From assembly GCF_900120375.1 (NCBI RefSeq), contig NZ_LT635480.1, positions 434,001 through 498,000 of the forward strand: DNA of 64,000 bases, in the 5' to 3' direction. This DNA is from Ndongobacter massiliensis (GTDB lineage Bacteria > Bacillota > Clostridia > Tissierellales > Peptoniphilaceae). This document shows positions 56,697 through 64,000 of the stretch, piece by piece (position 1 is the stretch's first letter; each line of letters begins with the position of its first letter). Both the position numbers and the translations under genes were made by a program. The notes under the pieces were generated by a model. It was given only the letters and a program-made list of their open reading frames with translations, had not been told where the DNA came from and searched no databases.

Positions 56697-57605
56697 TTAC
56701 TCAATCTCAAAATACTGAAGCATATGCTTGATTGTATCTTGTCCGTCATAACAAGTATCGATCAGATATCCGGGTTCATTCAAGAATTCTTTCAAACCAC
56801 GGTAATAGAAGTATTTCTTCCGATCTTCAATGATAAATGGAATTAATTTGTGATGAAGGCATTCTTTCAATGCAATAAGCCTGCCAACGCGACCGTTTCC
56901 ATCTTGGAATGGATGGATACGTTCAAATTTGAAGTGAAATTCTACAATATCTTCAAATGAAATCTTCTTTTTTTTATTATAAGAAGCAAGTAGATTTTTT
57001 ATATCTGCAGCTACATTTTTAGGAGCGGACGTTTCGATACCGCCTACTGTATTTGGACGAGTTTTATAATCTCCAACGTTAAACCAAGAAAGCGTTTCAT
57101 CTTTCGTTCCACTTTTTAATATGTAGTGAAGGCGTTTGATGATTTCTTCAGTCAAAGGCTCTTCAGCAATATCAATGCAGTAATCCATGGCACGGAAGTG
57201 ATTGACCGTTTCAATGATATCATCTACGGAAAGGCTATTATTACTGACAAGCGTATTCGTTTCAAAGATGCGCCTCGTTTGTTCTTCGCTTAATGAACTG
57301 CCTTCTATGTGGTTCGAATTATAAGTCATGCGTATTTGAAGCTCGTGGTAGAATCCGCCGGAGATCTTATGATTTTTCTCTTCTCTTAAGCGTTGGAGAA
57401 TGGGATTATCCGAGATTACTACATAAATATCGTCTACGGAGCAAGAAAAGAACTCGCATAACTTGTGGATCACAGAGGAAGAAATTTTTTCTCCCTTTGA
57501 AATTTTTGCAATGGTTCGTGAAGAAATATGAAGTGCCTTTGTTAAGTCAGATTTGTTCAAATGATTCTGTTGTAATAATTGCAAAAGCCCATTGTAGTTA
57601 TACAT
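56697..57605 (-). CDS. Fic-family protein with N-terminal helix-turn-helix
   Basis: A 302-residue protein. Residues about 5-62 are a Cro/CI-type HTH (LTKALHISSRTIAKISKG). The Fic core has HPFQDGNGRVGRLIALKE, the full HxFx(D/E)GNGRxxR motif, so AMP transfer should be possible. An inhibitory helix motif SNHIEG lies before it at about residue 95, as in auto-inhibited class II Fic proteins. Own gene with spacer on both sides. Confidence 0.92.
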   Translation of the reverse strand: MYNYNGLLQLLQQNHLNKSDLTKALHISSRTIAKISKGEKISSSVIHKLCEFFSCSVDDIYVVISDNPILQRLREEKNHKISGGFYHELQIRMTYNSNHIEGSSLSEEQTRRIFETNTLVSNNSLSVDDIIETVNHFRAMDYCIDIAEEPLTEEIIKRLHYILKSGTKDETLSWFNVGDYKTRPNTVGGIETSAPKNVAADIKNLLASYNKKKKISFEDIVEFHFKFERIHPFQDGNGRVGRLIALKECLHHKLIPFIIEDRKKYFYYRGLKEFLNEPGYLIDTCYDGQDTIKHMLQYFEIE

Positions 57606-57768
57606 AATCGCCCCTTTTCTTTACTTAATTATATAAAAGCAAGCTGAAAAGTAAAGATCAAGATAGCGGAAAGTAAAGATGCAGGAAGAGCAAGGGACAG
57701 TTAAAACCTATAGGAGGAATGCCCGGGAACGGTGGGTAGGGCAGGCATTTAATTCGAAGCGGCGTGTT

Positions 57769-58188
57769 TCATCGATGTTTCGAATTTTTTTCGCACTCCG
57801 CACAAACGCCGCGAATAACAATTTCAGCACTGTGAATCGGTGTATGTTCCAAGCCGTGCAATTGATGTAAATCATATGGAAACGGAATATCCTCGATATT
57901 ATGGCACATCTCACAGAGAAAGTGAGCGTGCGGCTCCAGAAGGGGGTCGTAGCGAACAATGTCCTCTGCGCCGCGCAGGGAAGTGAGAATGCCGTGTTCG
58001 ACAAAGGTGCGTACCGTATTGTAGATGGTGGCGCGGGAAATGGAGACATCCTGCTCGTGCAGGGCGCGATAAATATCGTCCACCGTCGGGTGATGGGGAT
58101 TCTCCTTTACAAATTCCCAAATTTGGGCGCGCGTCGCCGTCGGCGTAATATGGTGATCGCGTAAAAATTGTCGGGTTGTCGCTTGCAC
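57769..58188 (-). CDS. Fur/PerR-family metal-dependent repressor
   Basis: A 139-residue regulator: winged helix (TPTATRAQIWEFVKENPHHP; ISRATIYNTVRTFVEHGIL), regulatory metal residues around EPHAHFLCEMC, and two CxxC structural zinc pairs (CEMC, CAEC). I use GTG 58188-58186, with AGGAGG 7 bases upstream, not the longer frame. PerR-like is more likely than Fur because of the peroxide-relevant redox neighbours, but residues alone do not decide it. It diverges from valS. Confidence 0.88.
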   Translation of the reverse strand: MQATTRQFLRDHHITPTATRAQIWEFVKENPHHPTVDDIYRALHEQDVSISRATIYNTVRTFVEHGILTSLRGAEDIVRYDPLLEPHAHFLCEMCHNIEDIPFPYDLHQLHGLEHTPIHSAEIVIRGVCAECEKNSKHR

Positions 58189-58319
58189 GGAAGCGCCTCC
58201 TTTTGGAATCATTCTATTTTTGTAGTATATCATACTCCTCCACATCCCGAAAGGTGGCAGAACCATCGGATTCGTGATATGATCGAGAAACGAAGAAATG
58301 CAAAGAACGGGAGGCGCCC

Positions 58320-60971
58320 TTGAAAAATTTAGAAAAGACCTACGATCCAAAACTATTTGAGGATCGTATTTATCGTTCCTGGGAAGAATCCGGAGATTTT
58401 GTAGCGGATGCGAAGAGCGGCAAAGAGCCGTATACCATTGTCATGCCGCCGCCAAATGTGACGGGAAATCTTCATTTGGGTCATGCGTTAAACAATGCCA
58501 TTCAGGACCTGTTGGTGCGCTGGAAACGGATGAACGGGTACGAAGTTTTGTGGCTTCCGGGGACGGATCACGCCGCCATTTCAACGGAGGCGAAGGTTGT
58601 CGAAAAAATTAAAAGTGAAGGAAAAACGAAGGACGGCATCGGACGCGAAGCATTTTTGGAAGAAGCGTGGGCGTGGACGCGGGAATACGGTGGTAATATC
58701 AAGCACCAACTGCGTCGCCTGGGCGTATCCTGCGATTGGAGCCGCGAGCGTTTTACGATGGATGAGGGCATGAGCAGAGCTGTGCGGCGCGTCTTTCGCA
58801 GCCTGTATGACGAAGGACTCATTTACCGGGGGGATCGCATTGTCAACTGGTGTCCGCACTGCGTCACGGCGATTTCCGATGCCGAAGTTGAACATGAAGA
58901 CGAAAAGGGCCATCTTTGGTACATTCGCTATCCCGTCATCGGGACAAAAGAAGATGTTGTCATTGCGACGACGCGCCCAGAAACGATGTTGGGAGACCTT
59001 GCCGTAGCCGTTCATCCGGACGATGCGCGGTATACCGACTTGGTCGGAAAGAAAATCCGACTGCCGCTGGTCAATCGGGAAATTCCGGTCATTGCCGATG
59101 CTTATGTGGATCCGTCGTTCGGCAGCGGTTGTGTCAAGATTACGCCGAGTCATGATCCGAATGACTTTGAAGTCGGTGCGCGCCACGATCTTGGACAGTG
59201 CGTCGTGATTGATGAACAAGGACGAATCAAAGAGGGCTATGCTTATTCCGGCATGGATCGGTACGAAGCCCGTAAAAAAATCCTTGCGGACCTAGATGCC
59301 CAAGGCTTCCTGTTGCGCGTGGAAGAACACGAACATGCCGTGGGGCATTGTGAACGCTGCAAAACCGTAATTGAACCGCTGCTCTCCAAACAATGGTTTG
59401 TCGCCATGGAGGCGCTCGCAAAACCGGCACGCGAGGCGGTTGAGTCGGGAAAGCTCACGCTCATTCCGGAGCATTTCAAAAAACATTATGATCATTGGCT
59501 CGATGAGATTCACGATTGGTGCATTTCCCGCCAACTCTGGTGGGGGCACCGCATTCCCGTGTGGTATTGCGACGATTGCGGTGCGGAAATTGTCTGCGAG
59601 GAGGGTGAACCGTCGACCTGTCCGAAGTGCGGCTCCAAACACATCCATCAAGATCCGGATTGCCTGGACACGTGGTTCTCTTCCGCACTTTGGCCCTTTG
59701 CGACTTTGGGATGGCCCGAAGAAACCGATGACTACAAAAAATTCTATCCCACGGACCTCATCGTCACGGGGTATGACATTCTTTTCTTTTGGATTATTCG
59801 CATGGTATTCAGTGCGCTGCATCAAACCGGGGAGGTGCCGTTCCATCACGTCTACTTTACCGGATTGATTCGCGATGAGCAGGGACGCAAGTTCAGCAAG
59901 TCGCTCGGAAACGGCATCGATCCGCTGGAGGTCATTGAAAAATACGGGGCGGATGCGCTGCGCTTTACTCTCTATACGGGGACATCCCCCGGCAATGATT
60001 CGCGTTTTTACGATCAACGGGTGCAGGCCAACCGCAATTTTGCGAACAAGCTGTGGAATGCGACACGATTTGTCCTGATGAATGTGGACGAAGAAACGGA
60101 CTTTGCAGCACCCGAGCCGACACGCTTGGAAGATCGTTGGATTTTTTCTGCTTTGGAGCGCGTGAAAGAGCAGGTTGCCCGCAACTTAGAAAAGTACGAA
60201 GTGGGACTTGCCGCTGCCGCGCTGTATGAATTCACCTGGTTCCGTTTCTGCGATTGGTACATCGAATTTACGAAACCGCGCCTGTACGGTGAAGATGAAA
60301 ACGAGAAGAAACTTTGCCGGGCGATGTTGCTCACGGTGCTGAATGAGTTGATTCGCTTGCTGCATCCCTTCCTTCCGTTTATTACGGAAGAAATATGGGG
60401 CTATTTGCCGGGCACGGAGGGGCACGTCATTGCGGCAGTTTATCCGCAAACCGATCCTGCAAAACTCTTTCCGCGCGAGGAGCGGGGTGTTGAGATCGTC
60501 ATCGATGCGATTACCGCTGTGCGCAATGAGCGCGCGCAGCGTGATATTCGCCCCGGCAAGAAGAGTCAGCTTGTTCTCTACACGGCGGACGAAGACGTCG
60601 CAGCTTTGTTGGCGGAAAATGCCGAAAAATTTGAGCGCCTGGCCGATGCCGCTGCCGTGGAAGTTTGTTCGGAAGATCCTTTGATGGAAGACGCTGTATG
60701 CCTCGTACGCGAACAGGTAAAGATTTACATGCCTCTGGCGGGCTTAATCGATTATGACGAGGAAATTGCCCGCTTGGAAAAGGAAATTGCGCATTGTCGA
60801 GCGGAAATCCAGCGTGCTAAGGGGCTTCTGTCCAATGTCAACTTTACCGATCGGGCACCGGTCGCCGTCGTTGAAAAAGAACGTTCGAAATTGGCAGCTT
60901 CCGAACACATGGAAGAGGAACTGTGCGCGGCCATTGCCGATTTGCGTGCGAAAGCGGAAAACGCGCATTGA
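58320..60971 (+). CDS. valS: Valyl-tRNA synthetase
   Basis: An 883-residue class I synthetase. HIGH motif PPPNVTGNLHLGHALN, KMSKS motif GRKFSKSLGNGIDP, an editing domain (TTRPETMLGDLAVAVHP), zinc-like cysteines (CPHC, CERC, CDDCG, CPKCGS) and a C-terminal coiled-coil tRNA arm (EEIARLEKEIAHCRAEIQRA). TTG start at 58320 with GGGAGG 5 bases upstream. No T-box leader lies in the 130 bases before it. Confidence 0.97.
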   Translation: MKNLEKTYDPKLFEDRIYRSWEESGDFVADAKSGKEPYTIVMPPPNVTGNLHLGHALNNAIQDLLVRWKRMNGYEVLWLPGTDHAAISTEAKVVEKIKSEGKTKDGIGREAFLEEAWAWTREYGGNIKHQLRRLGVSCDWSRERFTMDEGMSRAVRRVFRSLYDEGLIYRGDRIVNWCPHCVTAISDAEVEHEDEKGHLWYIRYPVIGTKEDVVIATTRPETMLGDLAVAVHPDDARYTDLVGKKIRLPLVNREIPVIADAYVDPSFGSGCVKITPSHDPNDFEVGARHDLGQCVVIDEQGRIKEGYAYSGMDRYEARKKILADLDAQGFLLRVEEHEHAVGHCERCKTVIEPLLSKQWFVAMEALAKPAREAVESGKLTLIPEHFKKHYDHWLDEIHDWCISRQLWWGHRIPVWYCDDCGAEIVCEEGEPSTCPKCGSKHIHQDPDCLDTWFSSALWPFATLGWPEETDDYKKFYPTDLIVTGYDILFFWIIRMVFSALHQTGEVPFHHVYFTGLIRDEQGRKFSKSLGNGIDPLEVIEKYGADALRFTLYTGTSPGNDSRFYDQRVQANRNFANKLWNATRFVLMNVDEETDFAAPEPTRLEDRWIFSALERVKEQVARNLEKYEVGLAAAALYEFTWFRFCDWYIEFTKPRLYGEDENEKKLCRAMLLTVLNELIRLLHPFLPFITEEIWGYLPGTEGHVIAAVYPQTDPAKLFPREERGVEIVIDAITAVRNERAQRDIRPGKKSQLVLYTADEDVAALLAENAEKFERLADAAAVEVCSEDPLMEDAVCLVREQVKIYMPLAGLIDYDEEIARLEKEIAHCRAEIQRAKGLLSNVNFTDRAPVAVVEKERSKLAASEHMEEELCAAIADLRAKAENAH

Positions 60972-61049
60972 CTTTCTTGATGCTTCATGATATCTTCTCT
61001 ACTGTAATCAATTTCGATTACGAGCGAAATTTTGGAGGAAATGCAATTC

Positions 61050-61253
61050 ATGGTTAAAGGCACAGTGAAATGGTTCAATGCTACTAAGGGTTACGGCTTT
61101 ATTTCGACAGAGGAAGGCACGGATGTGTTTGTACACTACAGTGCGCTGCCCGATACGGGAGAATTCCGCACACTCGACGAGGGACAGGAAGTTGAATTCG
61201 ACATTGCTGACGGCGAAAAGGGTCCGCAGGCAACGAATGTGGTGAAACTTTAG
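61050..61253 (+). CDS. Cold-shock protein (CspA family)
   Basis: A 67-residue OB-fold RNA chaperone: [19 protein letters not shown] (RNP1) and DVFVHYSAL (RNP2). ATG 61050 fits the family start; an in-frame ATG at 61041 is closer to the GGAGG. Its own terminator follows. Confidence 0.94.
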   Translation: MVKGTVKWFNATKGYGFISTEEGTDVFVHYSALPDTGEFRTLDEGQEVEFDIADGEKGPQATNVVKL

Positions 61254-61268
61254 TCACTTAATAGATCA

Positions 61269-61295
61269 AGGCCTTTCTTCGGAAAGGTCTTTTTT
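61269..61295 (+). terminator. Terminator of the cold-shock gene
   Basis: AGGCCTTTC (61269-61277), TTCG loop, GAAAGGTCT (61282-61290; one G-U), then TTTTT. Confidence 0.9.
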
Positions 61296-61396
61296 CTTTG
61301 CCCGGTTATAAAAATTTACAGCTACACAACCGGACGTTCCGTTGTCAAATTCGATATCATATCGTTCAAACGGAGTACGGCATCGCCTTTCGCCTG

Positions 61397-61425
61397 TTGG
61401 CGTGCTTTTTGAAAGTGTTTATAAT
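61397..61425 (+). promoter_or_regulatory. Promoter of the SurA/PrsA-like lipoprotein gene
   Basis: TTGGCG (61397-61402), 17-base spacer, TATAAT (61420-61425). It argues against the longer upstream reading of the lipoprotein gene. Confidence 0.7.
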
Positions 61426-61465
61426 ACCATTGAAGAAAGAAAAAAGGATCGGAAAGGGGTTGCCG

Positions 61466-62422
61466 GTGCAAAAAGAAAGAAGTGGATTACGGCTTACTAC
61501 AAAACTACTCCGGAAAAAACAAATTTGGATGGCAATTTGCTTGATGGTTACACTCGGCTTATGTACAGCTTGCGGCGTTTCAAGTACTATGGTGGCCAAA
61601 GTCGGCGACAGGACGATTACGCAGTCGGATGTGGAAGAAGCGGATCGTTTCTACCGCTTTGCTTTTCCGACGCAGGATGCCGAGGGAGAAGAAGCGCGCA
61701 AGCAAAAAGTGTTGGAGTTGCTTGCGTATGACGCGCTCATTGCGGAAGATACAGCGGACTATGACCCAACTTCGGATGTGGTGGCTATGTGGAATTCCTA
61801 TGAAGAAAAGTTGGGCGGGCGGGAAGGCCTTTTGGCACAGTTGAAGGGATACGGCTTGGACGAATCGTCCTTTCGTGCCTTGCTTGCATGTGAGGCCCGC
61901 GCTCGGGAGCATCGGCGGCGTTTTGATGCGGCGCAGGCGACGGCAAAGGAAACTCTGCAGCAGTTTTTTTCGGCGCATCGTGATGTCTGTGTTCTGATTT
62001 CTTTTACGGAATATGTCGTTCCCACACGCGATGAGGCAAAAGAAATCAAACGCCGGCTGGAAGAGTCCGAAGAAGCGAAAAAAGAATTGGAAAATGTCTA
62101 TAATACGGATGTTTTCGACTCGACCTATGTGAAACGGTACGATGAGGTGGGCAAGGAGGACGAAGCGGTTTTCGATGCCGATTTGCTGACACAGGAATCG
62201 GGCAGTGTGGAAATCTATGCCGCAGGAGATCTGTTTCACGTCGTTGTATTGGAAAAGCAGGAGGCAGATTTTTCCGTGCTGCAGGAGCGCATTCGCGAAC
62301 AGTACCTTACGAATGCCTATAAGAAAGAAATAGACCGAAAAGCGCGTGAGGCACAGCTGCAACTTTTTCCGGAAAATCTTTCATTTCGCGGAGAATCCGT
62401 AAAAAAGTCGGAGGAACCCTGA
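61466..62422 (+). CDS. SurA/PrsA-like lipoprotein
   Basis: About 318 residues. A lipoprotein signal ends in LGLCTACG (lipobox Cys about residue 36). The mature part begins VAKVGDRTITQSDVEEADRF, the strand-helix start of SurA_N/PrsA chaperones, and is then helical and acidic. A parvulin (rotamase) domain is not clear; the C-terminal half shows only scattered similarity. GTG 61466 (AAAGGGG upstream) is chosen; the frame is open 56 codons more but crosses the promoter. Confidence 0.75.
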   Translation: MQKERSGLRLTTKLLRKKQIWMAICLMVTLGLCTACGVSSTMVAKVGDRTITQSDVEEADRFYRFAFPTQDAEGEEARKQKVLELLAYDALIAEDTADYDPTSDVVAMWNSYEEKLGGREGLLAQLKGYGLDESSFRALLACEARAREHRRRFDAAQATAKETLQQFFSAHRDVCVLISFTEYVVPTRDEAKEIKRRLEESEEAKKELENVYNTDVFDSTYVKRYDEVGKEDEAVFDADLLTQESGSVEIYAAGDLFHVVVLEKQEADFSVLQERIREQYLTNAYKKEIDRKAREAQLQLFPENLSFRGESVKKSEEP

Positions 62423-62439
62423 AAAATCGGGGAATATGC

Positions 62440-62467
62440 TTGTAAATGGAAAGCCTTTTGGTATAAT
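62440..62467 (+). promoter_or_regulatory. Promoter of the HU gene
   Basis: TTGTAA (62440-62445), 16-base spacer, TATAAT (62462-62467) with a TGn extension. Confidence 0.7.
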
Positions 62468-62511
62468 GGGGGTACAGTTTTCAGCTGGAATCTCATCTTT
62501 AGGAGGAAACA

Positions 62512-62790
62512 ATGAATAAATCCGAATTGATTGCAAAAATGGCCGAGAAGAGCGGTCTGAGCAAAGCGGACGCAACGCGTGCACTGGAGTCTTTCGTGGG
62601 TTCCGTAGAAGAAGCATTGGTAAATGGCGACAAGGTACAGTTGGTTGGCTTTGGTACCTTTGAGACACGTGAGCGCAAGGCACGTGAGGGAAGAAATCCG
62701 AGAAATCCGGAACAGAGCATTCAGATTCCCGCATCCACTGCGCCGGTTTTCAAGGCAGGAAAAAGCCTGAAAGAAGCTGTCAATAAGTAA
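62512..62790 (+). CDS. hup: HU family DNA-binding protein
   Basis: A 92-residue histone-like protein: MNKSELIAKMAEKSGLSKAD, the dimer core VQLVGFGTFETRERKAREGR and the DNA-gripping arm RNPRNPEQSIQIPAS with its Pro tip. Strong AGGAGG site, own promoter and terminator. Confidence 0.97.
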   Translation: MNKSELIAKMAEKSGLSKADATRALESFVGSVEEALVNGDKVQLVGFGTFETRERKAREGRNPRNPEQSIQIPASTAPVFKAGKSLKEAVNK

Positions 62791-62795
62791 ACGAA

Positions 62796-62819
62796 AGAGG
62801 CCAGACGGCCTCTTTTTTT
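62796..62819 (+). terminator. Terminator of the HU gene
   Basis: AGAGGCC (62796-62802), loop AGAC, GGCCTCT (62807-62813), then seven T. Confidence 0.93.
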
Positions 62820-62917
62820 GTACAGAATTTTAGTGCAATTTTCAGAACATTGCCGGTACCGATTTCGTGCACAATTCCCATCGCTCGAGTATAATAAAGG
62901 AAAGAAAGGGGGGAAGC

Positions 62918-63286
62918 ATGCATAATGTGAAAGACTCTTCCGAGAATTATTTAGAAGCCATTCACGTTCTGACGCAGGAAATGGGCCATGTTCGGTCTGT
63001 TGACATTGCCAATCACCTCGATTTGAGTCGACCGTCCGTCAGCAAGGCAGTAAAAAAGCTGGAGGAAGGTGGGTATCTTGTGATGAAAGAAGATGGCGGG
63101 CTGCTTCTGACAGAAGATGGCGAACGTATTGGAGAAGAGATCTATGAGCGGCATCAGCTTTTCAAGGAATTGTTGGTCAAGGCGGGAGTGAGCGAAGCGA
63201 TCGCAGAAGAAGATGCCTGCAAGATGGAACATGCTATTCGGGAGTCCAGTTTTCAAAAGCTGAAAGCGTTTGTTGAGAGTCTTTGA
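62918..63286 (+). CDS. DtxR/MntR-family metal-dependent repressor
   Basis: A 122-residue regulator: winged helix (SSENYLEAIHVLTQEMGHVR; ANHLDLSRPSVSKAVKKLEE) and a dimerisation/metal part with IYERHQLFKELLVKAGV and CKMEHAIRESS. No C-terminal SH3-like domain, as in MntR. ATG 62918 follows AAAGGGGGG. Its stop overlaps the rsmE start. Confidence 0.9.
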   Translation: MHNVKDSSENYLEAIHVLTQEMGHVRSVDIANHLDLSRPSVSKAVKKLEEGGYLVMKEDGGLLLTEDGERIGEEIYERHQLFKELLVKAGVSEAIAEEDACKMEHAIRESSFQKLKAFVESL

Positions 63287-64000
63287 TGCAACAATATTTT
63301 CTGAAACGTGTATTGACCGTCGGACAAGAAGTAGAATTGTCGCAGGAAATCGCGCATCATTTGGGTCATGTCCTGCGCAAGAAGGAAGGCGCAGAAATTC
63401 GACTGGTGGACGCGCAAGGGCAGGTTTTTCGAGCCACCCTTTTTTGGCAGGAAAAGCGACTGTTTGCTCTTGTGTGCGAATCTTTGGCAGAAAACCGAGA
63501 AACGCCGGCGCCAATTACACTTTTTCTGGCTTTGATTAAGCGGGAAAAATGGGAATACGCGCTGCAAAAATGTACGGAATTGGGAGCGGAACGGTTGGTC
63601 GGTGTGACAACGGCACGCAGTGTGGTGTCGTTGGAAGCGATGAAAAAGCGTCGTGCGCGCTATGAAAAGATTTTGGAAGAAGCGGCGGAGCAATCGGAAC
63701 GGCACAAAGTTCCCGTACTTGATTTTGCAGCCGATTTTACGCAGTTGACCAATCCCCGTTGCACCGTGAATTTTATTTGTACGGAGCGCGCGGCAGGGGT
63801 GCCTCATTTGATTGAGGCTTTGCAAGAGGAGCTGCCTTTGGAGAAACAGATGCGGTCAGTCAGCGTCTTTGTGGGTCCGGAGGGCGGCTTTACGGTCGAG
63901 GAAATTGCGCAGGCAAAAGCGATGGGATTTCGCTCCGTTACGTTGGGGCCGCGCATATTGCGGGCAGAAACAGCGGCATCGACCGCTGTGGCATTGATTG
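63286..64000 (+). CDS. rsmE: 16S rRNA m3U1498 methyltransferase RsmE, 3' end beyond window
   Basis: The frame from ATG 63286 (TGATG overlap with the repressor stop) is open to the right edge, 238 codons. The N-terminal PUA-like part has HHLGHVLRKKEGAEIRLVD. The SPOUT methyltransferase part has LIKREKWEYALQKCTELGA, the FVGPEGGFTVEEI loop and LGPRILRAETAA, the SAM knot signature. Only the last few residues (about 5-10) should be missing. Confidence 0.93.
   Translation, partial: MQQYFLKRVLTVGQEVELSQEIAHHLGHVLRKKEGAEIRLVDAQGQVFRATLFWQEKRLFALVCESLAENRETPAPITLFLALIKREKWEYALQKCTELGAERLVGVTTARSVVSLEAMKKRRARYEKILEEAAEQSERHKVPVLDFAADFTQLTNPRCTVNFICTERAAGVPHLIEALQEELPLEKQMRSVSVFVGPEGGFTVEEIAQAKAMGFRSVTLGPRILRAETAASTAVALI

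Overview
The window reads as chromosomal DNA of an anaerobic Gram-positive bacterium (Bacillota). Most genes have AGGAGG-type ribosome binding sites, GTG and TTG starts are common, intrinsic terminators are strong, and the gene set includes a mannose-family PTS, a class B sortase, an FMN-riboswitch-controlled RibU, pyruvate phosphate dikinase, a flavodiiron protein and a rubredoxin-bearing acyl-CoA dehydrogenase. A clostridial or tissierellial anaerobe (for example a Peptoniphilaceae member) fits best, but this is inference from gene content and not a marker-gene result. No rRNA, CRISPR array or transposase gene was seen.

Layout. 1-12510 is the right part of a tailed prophage (siphovirus type). 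It holds the tail assembly chaperone with a textbook -1 frameshift site, tape measure, distal tail protein, tail endopeptidase with collagen-like repeats, a DUF859 structural protein, SPOR/SH3-containing amidase, holin, and then cargo genes: a DUF2335 pair and tiny membrane peptides behind a consensus promoter. It ends at a tRNA-Lys 3' fragment that looks like attR. 12511-13556 is a scrap yard of older phage-like remnants, including a frameshifted paralogue of a prophage cargo gene. A tRNA-Pro follows.

13812-23613 is a noticeably AT-richer catabolic island: a LevR-type regulator on the minus strand, diverging from a nine-gene operon. That operon combines a complete mannose-family PTS (EIIA, EIIC, EIID, EIIB) with a 2-hydroxyacid dehydrogenase, a KDPG-aldolase homologue, two polyol-phosphate-dehydrogenase homologues and a fructose-6-phosphate-aldolase homologue. 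The combination suggests uptake of a polyol or sugar acid, its oxidation and aldol cleavage. The substrate is not evident.

23915-45871 is mostly housekeeping: tRNA-Gly, ridA, mutY, pepF, pepT, sortase B, FMN riboswitch and ribU, the tsaE-tsaB-rimI-tsaD t6A cluster, a PHP phosphoesterase, pcrA-ligA-rdgB-yfcE, tRNA-His and tRNA-Leu, a three-gene membrane redox module opposite a two-component system, a broken acetyltransferase, three minus-strand tRNAs and an ADP-ribosylglycohydrolase.

46211-64000 holds the most striking host locus: an acyl-CoA dehydrogenase/ETF-alpha/rubredoxin fusion immediately followed by a flavodiiron protein, which together could pass electrons from acyl-CoA to oxygen. 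It continues with trpS, a MarR-SDR pair, PPDK and its regulatory kinase/phosphatase, an HTH-Fic protein, a Fur-family repressor, valS, a cold-shock protein, a SurA/PrsA-like lipoprotein, HU, a DtxR-family repressor and the start of rsmE, which runs off the right edge.
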